DNA from: Otis tarda
Taxonomy: Eukaryota > Chordata > Aves > Otidiformes > Otididae
Length of the DNA: 64,000 bases
Direction of reading: 5' to 3'
Assembly: GCA_026413225.1 (NCBI GenBank)
Contig: CM048552.1
Coordinates: 167,722,053-167,786,052 of the forward strand
Positions 48,030-60,297 of the stretch are shown piece after piece. A program made the position numbers and the translations under genes. Positions within the stretch are counted from its first letter, which is position 1. Each line of letters begins with the position of its first letter. The notes beneath the pieces are model-generated. The model ran no database searches and was not told where the DNA came from. It was given only the letters and a program-made list of their open reading frames with translations.

Positions 48030-48391
48030 TCTGCCCAAAGATGAGAAGACTCGAAGGGGATCTCATCAATGTGTATACATACCTGAAGGGAAGGCCAAGA
48101 AGATGGAGCCGGGCAGTTGTTCCCAGTGACAGGATCAGAAGCAGTAAGTATAACCTGCAACACACTAAGTTCTGTCAGAACGTCAGGAAACACTTTTCTA
48201 CTGGAGAGTGACTGAGCACTGGCAAAGGTTGCCTAGAGAGGATGAGGAATCTCTATCCTTGGAGATGCTGAAAAGCCATCTGGACGTGTCTCTGAGCAAT
48301 CTGTTCTAGGAGGCGCTGCTTCAGCAAGGATGACAGACCAGATGACCTCCAGAGGTCCTGTCCAACCTCAACCATTGCTGGATTCAGTGAA

Positions 48392-51300
48392 CAGCTGAAT
48401 CAGTAAGCTTTCCTTCGACACATTACGTTGGTGAGCCACCTTTTCCTCTCCTTATTTTGGATAACATTGTAAATTGAAATTTTAAATTTTCATTAAAATT
48501 TTCATTTTCAATTGCATTTGTAGTCTAAAAAAATATACTCAGTTACTGAAGCTGAGAGTCAAAAAGAGTATTATTAGAATTTTCTTATGCTTCAGCTATT
48601 TTGGAAAGTGTGTCAAAACTCCAAATCAGTTATGAATAACCAAAGAAGGAAAAATTCTGAACAGATACATAGTATTCACATGTGGCTGATCAGAATCAGG
48701 AAAAAAAAAAAAGGCAGTAAATGAAGGAATATGAGGAAAAAGTGAGACATCTTTTAAGGTAGATGTCTTTGTTTATTACTGTGCTTTACATAGGTGTAAA
48801 TAACTGCTTGTTCGTGTGGGTTTTTTTTTAATACTTTCTAAATCTGGAAAGATTTATATGCTAAAAGTAAATTGTTTCTATGGGGCAAGAAGGGCAGTGA
48901 GTCAGAAGAAACCTTAGTCAACTACATTCAAGATGCAGCATTAAACTACAGAGTAAAATTAGGCAGGTAGGGGAACATCCTAAATGACCTCATCCCCTAA
49001 AAAAACTCCCAAACCAAAAAAAAAGGTATATAAGGGAAAAAAAAATCAAGAATAAGTTCTTCCAAAGAGTAAGAATTATCTGTCATCTTTCCAGTATGGA
49101 AACTGGAAATTATTTCTGAAAGACCAAGTGTTGGCAGAATTGAAATATGTCTCCTGTGCTCCATTCAGCACAGAAGACAGGTTTAAAAAATAATTTCCAG
49201 CACTCATTGAAGATTGATAATTATTGCTGGAGAATCTATACCAATAAGAATAGAAACTGTGTTCAGGAAGTGCCAATCTGACAGCTACATTGTTTACTGT
49301 CCTTTTGTACCAGACAGAAAAGAATGTAACTATAATTTTTGAGAGACTTGTAAAGTCAGCTGATGCCGATCAACTATCGTCCACATTGGTCCAAACACAT
49401 GAATGCCATCTGAAAACAATGCCTTAACAGGATCCAAGAGAGACAAGCCAGCAACAGGGAAAGACAGTAACAAAGCAGAAAGACAGTTTTCAGCTCAAAT
49501 AAACTTTGTATTTATTTTCAATATGACTAAATTAAGTATAAATATTTGGGTTAAAAATAAATTACAAATACTTTTTTTTTTCCACAGTATAAATACATGT
49601 ACATAGGCAGATGAAAGGAAAAAAAATCAATTTATACACATTTGGTGTTCTAGTGTCCTAAGTGAAGACACCTGGAGCATGTGGCTTCACAAATAAGAGA
49701 GCCTGCAGATGCAGAAACTTCAGAGGATAAACTTTTCTTTACATGTGCACGTATAATTCTGAATTAACAGCACACTGTTAATGAGCATGAAGATTATTGT
49801 AAACAGTATCATGTGGTTATAAACAAAGGGGAGCAACCACTTCAGAAGAGGTACTAACAATCAGATCCATCTAAAGGTGAGCATGTTCAACACATTTAGA
49901 AGAGGTGAACACATGCTGAATATAAAGGAAGAATCACCACCCTCGGTATTTTGGCTAAAGTCTTGACAATACAGACCAGCTTTCCAAAGGTACAAACAGA
50001 AGCTACCTGCCAACTGTGCTTTTGTAAACACCCTTAAAAAATAAAGCACAGAAAGCATCACAGGTATGCCACATAATAGTTAAACCTACCAAGGAGGTAT
50101 TGAGGATGTAATTTAAACTTACATTTCATGAATATAAACTATGAAAGTATGCTAAAGAATGCTGCAATTTACTAGTATTATATTAACTTTTAGTTACTGA
50201 CTTTGGAATATCTGTTCTATGGCAAATAACCTGTCTCCAAACCAAGACCTTCAGAGAGAACAAGAGCTGAGAGTACTGAGAGGATTTTGTGCTTAATCGT
50301 TCACAGGATGAAAAATGCAAAGTAAAGTACTAAAAAATCTCTGAAATATATTCACTGATCCATTCACTTTTAATTGCAAATTCACATTTGTTCTATAAAC
50401 AATAACTTCTGTAACCAGTAAAACCAATTAACTGACAGTTTATTACATCTGGTCAGCCAGGTCATTTGTTAATTTCTGCAGGAGATCTAGGTCTTTTCTA
50501 TGAAAATTTCCCCTATACATTGCCTCAGTACCTTAACTTGGCAGAAAAATGCATTAAATCAGCAAAAGCAAAAAGAACATAGTAGCATTTGGGAATGTAG
50601 AAAATGTTGCTTAACCAGCATCACTGCTGTGGCTGCCTGCAGGCTAGTTTAATTAGACTACAATTCATATGCAAGAAAGTAATTTTTGCACTTACTGTGA
50701 AATAACCAAATCTATGTATAAAACCTAAAGAGAATTATGTATTCCTAGTAATGAACCATACTGAAATTGACTGGGATTTGTTAGCTGAGACACTTACTTG
50801 GCAAAAATTACCTGTAAAATGTATAATAAAAAAAAAATTTGTGTACTCAGATACTGTAAAATTTTTAAGAATCTCAGTTTGCTGGATGTAAGTATGATTT
50901 CTTTTTGTTAGATGCATATTTGGATTTTTTTCTATCAAATCGTGTAACCATATTTGTGTGGATGGGAAAGCATTGATACAAATTTAAATTTTTAAAAGGA
51001 TATGCATTTTTAGGAAAAAAAACAAAACAAAACAAAACAAGGCATTTAATATTAAGAATTGGGCATAAAGCTGTCAAAAGTATGTTTCTTTTATTTTTAC
51101 TTCTATTTTATATAATTTAAAAAATTTAATGATGGAATCTTTAGTTATCTGCTTTAGTAGCATCACTAGATATTTTTTTAAGCCACTCAAATTTAGTGCG
51201 ATCTTTATTTGATGGACCATAATCTTTAAAGAAAAGATGTTTAGTTAAATAGATATATATCTGGGGAACACAGAGAATTTTTTATTCTTTTATTTAAATC

Positions 51301-52078
51301 AGCATATTATTGAAATTAAAAATGTTGAATTAAAATATGCTTATTAAATAAAGAAGAACTAGAGGATATAAATAATTTTCTGAACGTATATTTTAGGCTT
51401 ATTGCCACAATGTCTGCACTTGAAATATTTGCCTAATGCTTCTGATCACTATGTATCTAAGTGCTCAGAAAAAAAAAAAAAAGAAAATTAGGGAATGATT
51501 CCAGAATAATTACTAAGTAATTTTCATATTTCAGAAGCAACATCTCAAATAAGAAGTATTTCTCAAGAGCCATAATTTAAGATAAGAAATACACTAACAA
51601 GTAAGTCATGAAAACAAGGCAAAGATATTTTTGTAGTTGTTGTTTTTGTGTTTGGAGGGTTGTGGTTTTCTTTTTTTGGTTTGCGGGTGTTTTTTTTTGG
51701 TTTTTTTTTTTTTGTTTTTTTTTTTTAAACTATGTGGAACAATAGGCACCGGGAAACAGTTCAATTTGCCAGAATACTAATAGCTGGTGATCATTTATGT
51801 TAATAGTTCAGGACTTCAGAAGTGTAATTTTCTCAGAAAACTGTCTCAACTCACATCCTGAAATTATTTTAGAGAGTGAGGATGATTACCAATTTTCCCC
51901 TTCACTTTCTATAAAAAAAAATCCTTCCACATTTTAAAGCAAAGAATAACATGTGAATTCTCAATTTTTTTTTTCTAGTATAGAATAATTTGATGTTTGT
52001 TGTCAACCTCCCTGCCATGTTTGCATTATTTTCCAATGAAACGTGCATCCAATCATCAGCTAAATCCCATGGTGTATG

Positions 52079-52109
<31 letters not shown>

Positions 52110-52595
52110 CTGTGTGTGTATATGTATGTATATAAAATATTAAATTCCATAAACAATCTTCCATTGATGATAATTTAAAGAAGAAAACAAATCGTATTTC
52201 ATCTTTCAGAACTTAACATTAAGTGCTTAGCCTGAAGAAGTAAATGAAAATTAAGCTCGGAGGAGGGCACTCAGGTTTCTCGAAAGCAGTTACACTTCTT
52301 GAGCTCTAGGTCATCCTTCACTTAGCATGTTTTTTTTTTCTTGTCCACTGTTTTCAGACATCTGACTTGTGAATAATTACATACATAATTAGTACCTCAC
52401 TTAGAACCTATGCTATTTATGACTATATACATGGAAAATTTGACAGGAATTTCAACAGTATTGTATGGTAGAATAGGAATTTGGACATGTATCTCTTAAT
52501 TTGCTTCTAGTTCAAATGAAAGAGTGTATTTCATTCTGTGAGATTCAAGAGCAAAATTTGTAATGCCAAAAGATGTATACATACAGATATAGTAA
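48392..52595. other. AT-rich unique sequence, no gene seen
   Basis: About 4.2 kb without a recognisable element except low-complexity tracts: AAAAC units near 51,017-51,041, a T/G-rich tract at 51,632-51,727 and a dinucleotide tract at 52,073-52,136. All frames are short. Confidence 0.6.
52073..52136. repeat. TA/TG dinucleotide microsatellite
   Basis: (TA)n changes to (TG)n, an interrupting TC, more TG and then tatg units. It generates the odd Tyr/Val-rich and His/Thr-rich frames on the two strands here. Confidence 0.93.
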
Positions 52596-53733
52596 TGTCG
52601 TAGTTCAGCCCCGATCGGGACCAGACTATGCAGTCTCTCTCTCGCTCCCCCCACCCTCCGAGAGAATAGGAGGAGATGATATAAGGAAAACAGCTCGAGG
52701 TTTGAGATAAGGAAGGGGAGAAATCCTTAAAGTTACCGTTATGGGCAAAACAGACTCGACTTGGGGAAAACTATTCATTTATTACTAAAACTAGCAGGAG
52801 AATGAGACAGGGAACAAGATAACCTCCCCCCACCCCTCCCTCTTCCCAGGCTTAACATTATCTGTACTACCTCCCCTCCTGAGCGGCACGGGGTAGGGGG
52901 GAAAAGGGAATGGGGGTCACCGTCAGTTCATCACATGTTGTTAAATGCCGCTGTGTCATCGTCAGGGAAAGAACTCACATTCCTCCTCTGCTCCATCTTG
53001 GGGTCCCTCCCACGGGCCACAGTCCTTTGTGAAACTGCTCCGGCGTGGGTCATCTCTTCCACGGGGTGCAGTCCCTCCAGAACAGCTGTCCCAGCGGGCC
53101 CTCCATGGGCCACAGCCTCCTTCAGGCCTCCACCTGCTCTGGCATGGGGTCCTCCACGGGCTGCAGGTGGATCTCTGCCCCTCCGTGGACCTCCATGGGC
53201 TGCAGGGGGACAACCTGCTCCACCATGGTCTTCACCACGAGTTGCAGAGGAATCTTGGCCAGGAGCCGCGTTACTCCTCCCCCTCCTTCTTCACTGACCT
53301 TGGCGTCTGCAGCCGTTCCTCACAACAGGCTGGCAGACGCCTCTCAGGATCCTTTTTACATCTTGTTCACTTCAACTTCTCATCTCCTCTCCACTTCTTG
53401 CAGCCAGGCTGTGCTGACTCGGGCCCAGTCGGCTGCCCGGCAGGAGGCCAGAGGGTGAGGCCTGCAAGGCCCACGAGGCTCGCGCCTCACCCTCTCTGGC
53501 CCCCACTCAGCTGCTTCACATCTTCTCCTTTTTTTTTTTCTGTTTTCCCCTACTTAAATATGTTATTGCAGAGGCGTTATCACGGAACATTCTGCTACCA
53601 ATTGGCTCAGCCTTGGCCAGCAGTGGGTCCGCCCTAGGCCCGGCCAAGTCCACTAAACAAAGGGGAGCAACTTCTAGCAGTTTCCTACAGAAGCTACCAC
53701 CTTAGGCCCCCCCTCACTAACAAAACCAGAACA
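52596..53733 (-). mobile_element. ERVL-like solo LTR family B (copy b), intact ends
   Basis: Plus strand TGTCGTAGTTCAGCC at the left and aaaaccagaaca at the right, flanked by AGTAA at 52,591-52,595 and again at 53,734-53,738: a perfect 5-bp target duplication. This copy defines the family length, 1,138 bases. In sense it has tatttaagtagg (promoter-like, about 53,560) and a GC-rich central part. The 230-codon plus-strand frame (52,945-53,637) is antisense to the LTR, and neither other copy preserves it. No provirus genes flank it. Confidence 0.93.
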
Positions 53734-53738
53734 AGTAA

Positions 53739-54209
53739 TAATGAATCGAACATTTGTTTATATGCATATATATAGTGTTACACTAAAAAAAAAAAAAAAT
53801 TCTCAATACTAAATAAGAGATGTTTTAAACCTTGAAAAACAGGGGATTTGATTTGCTTATCTTCTAATTGATGACATGTATGTTTAGCTTCTGTTACTGA
53901 TATGAGCCTTCGTCACAATTATTGTCTTTGTTCAACAACTCTGACAGGGGTTTTGTTTATTTGGGATTTTTTTTTTTTGTCAGTTTGTTTGTTTGGGGTT
54001 TTTCTTTTAATTTCCCAATGAGTACATATGGTACAATTCTAAACTTTCATTCCTTCCTCTTCTACTCAACCAAAAAAAAAGAGAATTAAATGCACAAAAA
54101 ATACATATCATATTTTTAAATTTAAGATGTAGTAAGTGTAGAAGGGAAAAAAAAGAAGATAGAAAGGACAACTGATTATATAATCTTTAAATCCTCAAAG
54201 AGAAATCAA
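53739..54209. other. AT-rich spacer, no gene seen
   Basis: T/G-rich low-complexity tract at 53,945-54,010, otherwise unique. Confidence 0.6.
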
Positions 54210-54213
54210 AATA

Positions 54214-54763
54214 TGTGCTCGTCACCGAAATCAGGAATCAAACTCCTTAACACCAATGTAGTATTAAGAAGCAGGCATTCTTTATTGCGGCGCCGGATGC
54301 ATGGGGGATCCTTCCACCTAACGTGCATCCCAGTCTGGAAATCTGGACAGAATATATTTGGTGATTTCATGCATAATCATTAATAATTCTCAGAACGCTA
54401 ATACATAATCATCAGTTTTCCTAGAAATCATTATAATATTCCCCATCCACTTGCGCATGCTCAGTCTTTTGAGTCAAGGGTCTTCTGGCGGTCCCAGGGG
54501 TCGTCGGAGCTCCCCCTCCTCGAATTCGCTGGTCGAACCTGTCCTTAAAATCTCCACATGTGGTCTTGAGAACAGGTTGCATTGCTCCTTGATTTTCTGG
54601 CTCCTAAGTGATGGCTCAGGGCCTATTTTCACAGCCAGTGTTTGAGGCCTACCTTTGTTCTACTGCTTTTCTTAATTACCCCAGACATGCTAGGCTAACT
54701 TCTAACAAACGAGATGTTGTATTTTCTTAACAATTCTGAGACTCCTTGTTCCCTCTAAGGACA
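54214..54763 (-). mobile_element. Solo LTR, 550 bp, 4-bp target duplication
   Basis: Plus strand TGTGCTCGTCACC at the left and tctaaggaca at the right. AATA lies at 54,210-54,213 and again at 54,764-54,767. TTTATT at 54,281-54,286 is an AATAAA signal on the minus strand, 67 bases before the sense 3' end, which fixes the sense as minus. The ggcgccggatgcatggggga block just after is the kind of sequence seen near the poly(A) site of avian class-I LTRs, from memory. A 4-bp duplication would fit an ERV1-class element, but AATA is weak evidence in AT-rich DNA. Confidence 0.7.
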
Positions 54764-54767
54764 AATA

Positions 54768-56440
54768 GATTTCATATAAAATTTAACATATGTGACTACA
54801 GTTCTATAGTTAGCAAGAATCACCTCATGTTAATATTTAATTTTCAAAAATCATATTATGCTAAAATTATATTGATTAAGCATTTTATGTCATATAACAT
54901 CCTGATGAAGTAAAAATGAAACTTTAAAAATTGCTAGTCATGTAGACAGCTAAATTCCAAGGTGAATCATCCACCTTTTAATCCATTAGTAATGTCTTAA
55001 CATTCCTTTTACTACTAAAAATTAAATTATTTCTAATTTTAATCTCCCTTTAATCCTCAGAAATTTCTAAACTGCTGCTTAGATTAGTTGTATAATAAAA
55101 TTGTCCACCTTTGAAATATTTTTTCTTCAGTGGAATTAAATTGATCACTATGCTATGAACTTGATATACGACAGAATGTTTTAAAGGGTGTAAACCACAA
55201 TAATTGTGCTAAGCTATGGAGAAAACACAAGATTTTTCACTCCTAACAGAAGTGGCAGCTGTGAATGAAAAGACTAGCACATTTGGCCAAAGACAATTAG
55301 TGTTCTACTTAGTTACTCTTCAGCCTGAGGATAGTAATAAACCAAAATGTTTTGGCAAGCAAATGTTCTACTTTGTAGCCAGATTTCTAACCAAAGAACT
55401 TCCCAGAGCCTTTGTAGCAGCAGTTTCTTCATTGTTACTGATAAATAATTGGCAGGAACCTTGAAATGTCTCTCTCTCTTATGGAGTAAATTTTAACAAT
55501 ATAAAGTTACTCCAATTACTGTGATGCATTTTCTCCTGATTTGTACTGATAAATTAGGCTCTGTTATTTTAAATAGTGCTATGGCAGCCTTCCCAGAGCA
55601 GATGTCTGTTAGCAGGAATAAAATCTGCCTTAGAAAATCAGAAGGGAAAAAAAAATAATAATTTGAGCAGCTAGCTAAAGCCATTTAACAGTCTATGACT
55701 ATTCTGAAAAGTTAAAAAAAAAGAATTAAATCCAGCATTTACATAATTTTCTTTTATAACTTTCTATCTCCTATATTCCTTCAGAAAACCTATCATAGTG
55801 TTTGAAATGCTGTTTTCTAGCCTGCTAATAATTATTGCTGCAAATTTGAGAAGAACATTGCTGTATTAAAAACCTTGAAGAAATAAACCATATGAAAATA
55901 AAATATTAAAATACTTTAAAAAAATACTCAGTTATTTATAAATCTTTTCATAATGTTTCTTCCTACAACTACAGTGAAAATCAATCTGCGTAAACAGTGT
56001 TTTCTTACATATTTTGTCACCTCATTAGCTTAATTGGGAACTATGAAGACATATTGACATATGCCCTTTACATTATAGTTATTGAAATGGATTGAGGAAA
56101 AAAAAATGTCTGACTTCTATTTGCTGAAGAAACCACGTTTCTGAGATTAAGTATACCTATAAACCTTGAAACACTGGACAATAATAAGTTCCAGGTCATA
56201 AAACACCCAATAACTTCCAAAAAGTCCTAATTACAATACAGCATCTATATCAATTATAAAAGGAAAATAAAAACACATTTGAAGCTGATATCCTACATTA
56301 GATAGCAATCTGAGAGAAAATTATTTGCAGAAATACATAGTGTAAATCTGCTGTTTAAAGAAAGCATACGAAATTGCAAAATAACCACAACGGAATTGCA
56401 AAATAACCACAAAGAATATGTTGCATAATAATAATAATTC
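54768..56440. other. AT-rich unique sequence, no gene seen
   Basis: The longest frame (55,216-55,464, 82 codons) is not recognisable and lacks supporting context. Ends in an AAT run abutting the next LTR. Confidence 0.6.
56372..56413. repeat. Tandem duplication, 22-bp unit
   Basis: Two units of aattgcaaaataaccacaac followed by gg or aa, nearly identical, lying 30 bases before an LTR. Confidence 0.9.
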
Positions 56441-56599
56441 TGCTGGTCTTGTGTAGTGGAGAGGGACAGAGTGGCAGCTTTTGTGAAAAGCTACTGGAAG
56501 TCTCCCCTTTGTCCCATGGACATGGCTGGATTCAGGATGGACCCGCAGCTGGCCAGGGCCAAAGTCATTGGCGACAGTGATAACACCTCTGTGATAATG

Positions 56600-56606
56600 T
56601 ATTTAA
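56600..56606 (+). promoter_or_regulatory. LTR TATA-like element
   Basis: TATTTAA about 160 bases into the LTR, conserved in copy b as tatttaag in sense. Position and conservation only; activity unknown. Confidence 0.5.
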
Positions 56607-57382
56607 GAAGGGGAAAAAACAAACAAACAAATAAATAAATAATTTTTAAAAAAGAGGGAAGAATACTTGAAGAAGCTGAAGCAGGGGCAGAGAGAGGGAG
56701 GCATGAGCTTTGTGGGCCTTGTGGCCCTCACCCTCTGGCGTCCCAACAGGTGGCCATCTGGGCCCAACTCAGCCCAGCCCAGCTGCAAGAAGTGGAGAGA
56801 AGATGTGAAGAGAACCTGAGAGGCATCTGCCTGAGCCAATTGTGGACTATTGTGAGAGGAACAGCTGCAGATGCCAAGGTTAGTGAAGGATGGGGAGAGA
56901 AGTAATGCTGCTCCTGCCAGAGATTCCCCTGCTGCCTGTGGTGCAGCCCATGGTAATGCAAGCTGTCCCCCTGCAGCCCATGGAGGCCCACGGAGGAGCT
57001 GTGATTGCCCTGCAGCCTATGGAAAACCCCACTCTGGGGCAGCCAGTTCCTGAGGGACTGCACTCAGTGGAAAAAGACTCGCACTGGAGCAGTTAATTAA
57101 GTACTGTAGCCTGTGGGAAGGACTCCACACTGGACCAAGGGAAGAATGTAGGGAGTTCTTCCTCTGAGGAGGAAGGACGTGCGGAAAACAACATGATGCA
57201 CTGATGTGTTCACCACAGGTGTGATGAACTGATCACAACTCCTATTCTCTCTCCCCTCCTGTGCCGCTCAGGGAGGAAAGAGGTAGAGAAAATTTGTAAA
57301 GAGTTTAAGCCTGGGAAGAGGGAGGGGCGGTGGGGAGTTGTTTTTATTCCTCTCTTCATTATCCTGCTTTGGTTTTATTAAT

Positions 57383-57388
57383 AATAAA
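57383..57388 (+). promoter_or_regulatory. LTR polyadenylation signal AATAAA
   Basis: aataaattgaagtagttttc precedes a gagtctgttttgcctgt block that copies a and b also keep. Confidence 0.6.
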
Positions 57389-57573
57389 TTGAAGTAGTTT
57401 TCCCCAAGTTGAGTCTGTTTTGCCTGTAACGGTAAGTTCAGTGACCAATCCCTGTCCTTATCTCAAACCTTGAACTCTTTTTTTTTATATTATCTCTCCC
57501 CCATTCTCTCAGAAGGTGAGGAGAGTGAGCAAGAGACTGCGTATCTTGGTTCCAAGCGAGGCTAAACTGTGAA

Positions 57574-57620
57574 AATGATAACAACAACAGCAACAACAGT
57601 AATAATAATAGTAATAAAGG
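57574..57620. repeat. AAC/AAT trinucleotide tract
   Basis: Mixed aac, cag and aat units after the LTR end, continuing the AAT run found before the LTR. Confidence 0.8.
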
Positions 57621-60096
57621 CTATTCTGGTTTGAATAATTTCTAACAATATTTGTCCAACCAATTAAAAGTCTTTAAGGAAATTAATAGAAGTTTGTAAA
57701 ACCAACCATATTTGGTGTTTCTTGGTGTTTCACTGAAAAAAAAGGCTGGGTACAAAAGTTGTTAAAAGTACAGCAGCTTTCCTCACAGCCAGGACTGGTG
57801 CCTGCCCCCGTCTCTCTCAGTTTAAAACTGATTACATAACCTCAGAGTGATTTCACTTCTCTTTCTGCTGAAACAAGTAGCTGAAATTAATTCAGTAAAG
57901 AAATATTTATAAAGATTTCTTTTTCAAATTCTAGATGAAGCACTTTTAAATGAAACTGATTTAATTGAAGAAACAGAAAAAAAAATTGAAATGTCTATTT
58001 CAAGGACTTTTGTGCTGCCTTATTGTACATCTAAAAAGAAGTGATTGTTTCACTTCTGCGTGTGACTGATAGTTTTTACAGCATGGGATTTTAATAATAT
58101 TACTGAAGCCTGAAACAGTGCAACAAAAGAAGCCTATATGCTTACGTCTGTGGCTAAATCACAACATTATTGACTGAATAATGGAAAAATCTTTTCTTCG
58201 TGCATCAGTGCTGCTCAGTGAAGTTTCGCACTGTCTACAACTTGTTGGCATATCTTCAGTGGATAAAAAGACCTCAAAAAAAATACAGTAGTATAAGTGG
58301 GAAAAAAAATAAAAAGGAAAGGAAAAGATGACGAAGGAAAAGCTAAAAGCTATCCCTGCTGTAGTTGGAAAAGTAGAGGTCTGGAAGTATGAAAATTGAT
58401 GAAATATTTTGCTTAGAAATTACACAGTGTGGTTAGAGAATATTAAAATTACCAAAATATGTTTCAATAGTTTCAAAAATGCATTTTTTTAAAGAAAGCA
58501 TTTTATGAAAGAAAAATGAAGTATTAGTAACTTTAAAATACTTTTTTTTTTTACTTTTTCCAACAGTAAAGCATTTTGTTCAATCAAAAATGAAAATACT
58601 TCCTGTATTCTCTTCCAAACATGAAAAATATAATTTCTGTAAAAACCTAGCCATCTTGTTCTGTTGTTTTATTTCAACTCAGCAATTGAATCAAGAAAGA
58701 AAAACAAAACAGTCACAATGATTTATTGATAATTCCATAGTATTTTAATATAAGATTTCATGTTTAAAGTAGAGTCAGTCAAATAGATTAAATAATTGAT
58801 AGGAATATTATATATGACTCAATATCTCAGCATGTTGATTGTAGGACAGTATGCTACAACATGCACCGTTCATATATTTTCTCCCATTTGTTCAAAGTAA
58901 AGCATCTGTTGAAACATGTCATCACTCCTTTGTTGCCTATCCTAGAAAAATTTTCCAAAGGAATCCACAGTCCACATCCATAGGCAAGAAGTGAGTGTGC
59001 ATCTGTTGCCATCAGTAGGGATATTTAACTGTAGGGAATAGTGTGTGCTGGTTTCCATCTATCCAATAATCAGTCTTTACTACATCACCATTTGCTTTTT
59101 TTACGCTGTCAGTTATCGTTTCACTGACTGTAAGTAATTTATTTTCTTTTTATTCTTAATTTTAATTGTATTACAGCATCTTTTTAAGATTTTTTATTGC
59201 AGAGCATTTCTGAGACTTGATGTTTGTTCAATAGCACACTGGTTGTAGGACAATGATATAAGAACCTCTCTAAAATAAATTCCTGAATCAATTTTGAAAA
59301 CTATGTCACCACAGTTGTGAAAATACTACGTTTTCAAGAAATTGAGTTTTGTAGTAATAGTATTGACATATATAAAAATGAAAAATCAAAACCATACGCC
59401 CTTGAAAATGTCTATAAAACATCCAACTAGACATTTTGCATAACAACATGATCTGAGAATAATTCATTAATAGGAAAAATAGGTAACAGAAAAATACTGT
59501 AGCATGTCTGGCAAGAACTTTTACAGAAGAAACAGAAAAAAACTTTGTTCTTCTACATACTAAGATTGAAGATATTCTTAAAGACTTAATGTAATTTCTC
59601 TCTCTGAAGTAAGCTTGTAACACCTCATTGTTTGGAACAGGAACTGTACTTTCTCCATTAATGAAAGGTTATACTAAAATGCAACTTGAAATAAAAGGCA
59701 ATAAAATATTTTCTTCAATAAACCCTGAAGATATGGGATAAACATTAATAGATTTGTACATCTTAAAGTGGGCAGAAACCACATAATCATTCAATTCAAG
59801 TATTTTCTCTGTAAACAGACCTTACAGTTTCCTCAGAAGATAATTTTCTGGATGTACTTCAGAAAGATATAAGGAGTTATTTTAGTCTTCAGGTCATGGT
59901 CATGGTAATGCCACAATCTCAGCTGGAAAGCTCTTCTATCTCTAATCTTCTCACAGTTACAGCTAGGAAGTCATGTCTCATTTCTGATTTAAATTTCTGT
60001 GTTCCAGTTACAGCTTTTGGAACTTGTTATGACATTGTCAGAGATCTGTAGAACTTTTTGCAATGCAACTTTACAGAATCTCATTTAAAGTAATCA
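57621..60096. other. AT-rich unique sequence, no gene seen
   Basis: No repeat family recognised. A 105-codon minus frame (59,306-59,623) is hydrophobic and unsupported. Confidence 0.6.
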
Positions 60097-60102
60097 GGTT
60101 AT
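60097..60102. repeat. Target site duplication GGTTAT (left)
   Basis: GGTTAT before the LTR, repeated exactly at 60,413-60,418. Confidence 0.85.
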
Positions 60103-60248
60103 TATGGGGCCCTTCAAGGCAGCAACAAGGCTACGAGCAGGGCTGCACGTACACAGGAAGGGCGGTCCGCAATGATTAGTGTGCTTGCTGATGCAATGCC
60201 TCGTGCTAGGCGTGGATAGGCACATGGGCGTAGGGGGCAGGTGTATTC

Positions 60249-60290
60249 GCTTGCGTAGCGGCTGTACAGGCTTGCGTAGCGGGCGTACGG
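60249..60290 (+). repeat. 21-bp direct repeat in the LTR U3 (enhancer-like)
   Basis: gcttgcgtagcgg starts both units (60,249-60,269 and 60,270-60,290); 18 of 21 positions match. Located immediately before the TATA box, the usual place of retroviral enhancer repeats. Confidence 0.85.
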
Positions 60291-60291
60291 G

Positions 60292-60297
60292 TATATA
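60292..60297 (+). promoter_or_regulatory. LTR TATA box TATATA
   Basis: Directly follows the U3 repeats within gggtatatattgcg. The best-preserved promoter-like arrangement in the window. Confidence 0.7.

Larger units (their letters stand above)
45450..48391 (+). mobile_element. Old CR1, interrupted by two LTR insertions
   Basis: CR1 sequence survives in three pieces. 45,450-45,810 is reverse transcriptase (aggagtcaatcctaggttca for the PQGS/LGS region, then AGYNLRKFADKTKL and MQRDTDKLERQANRN). 46,135-46,517 is the C-terminal region (caccgatatatgctggaggc, AALQQRRLT-like, then cagggaagtgatcttgcccc). 48,030-48,391 is the end (atgagaagactcgaagggga, then ggtcctgtccaacctcaacc) with a degenerate octamer, attgctggattcagtga. 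Removing the two insertions and their target duplications gives one collinear CR1 of about 1.06 kb with no missing bases at the first junction. It is the oldest element of the nest. The 5' boundary is uncertain by some 50 bases. Confidence 0.88.
56441..57573 (+). mobile_element. ERVL-like solo LTR family B (copy c)
   Basis: Plus-strand orientation, opposite to copies a and b, and about the same length. It starts at tgctggtcttgtgtagtgga, equivalent to the TGTTCTGG start of copy b in sense, and ends near gctaaactgtgaaa with the terminal CA lost. It carries TATTTAA at 56,600-56,606 and AATAAA at 57,383-57,388. The flanks on both sides are AAT/AAC microsatellite, so the target duplication cannot be read. 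Divergence from copy b is substantial, so it is old. Frames of 111 and 68 codons inside are LTR noise. Confidence 0.88.

Noticed and set aside
51902..52178. Repetitive Tyr/Ile or His/Thr peptides on both strands
   Set aside because: Direct translation of the TA/TG microsatellite.
52945..53637. 230-codon open frame on the plus strand
   Set aside because: It lies wholly inside LTR copy b, antisense to it, and is not preserved in copies a or c; GC-rich sequence makes long chance frames.
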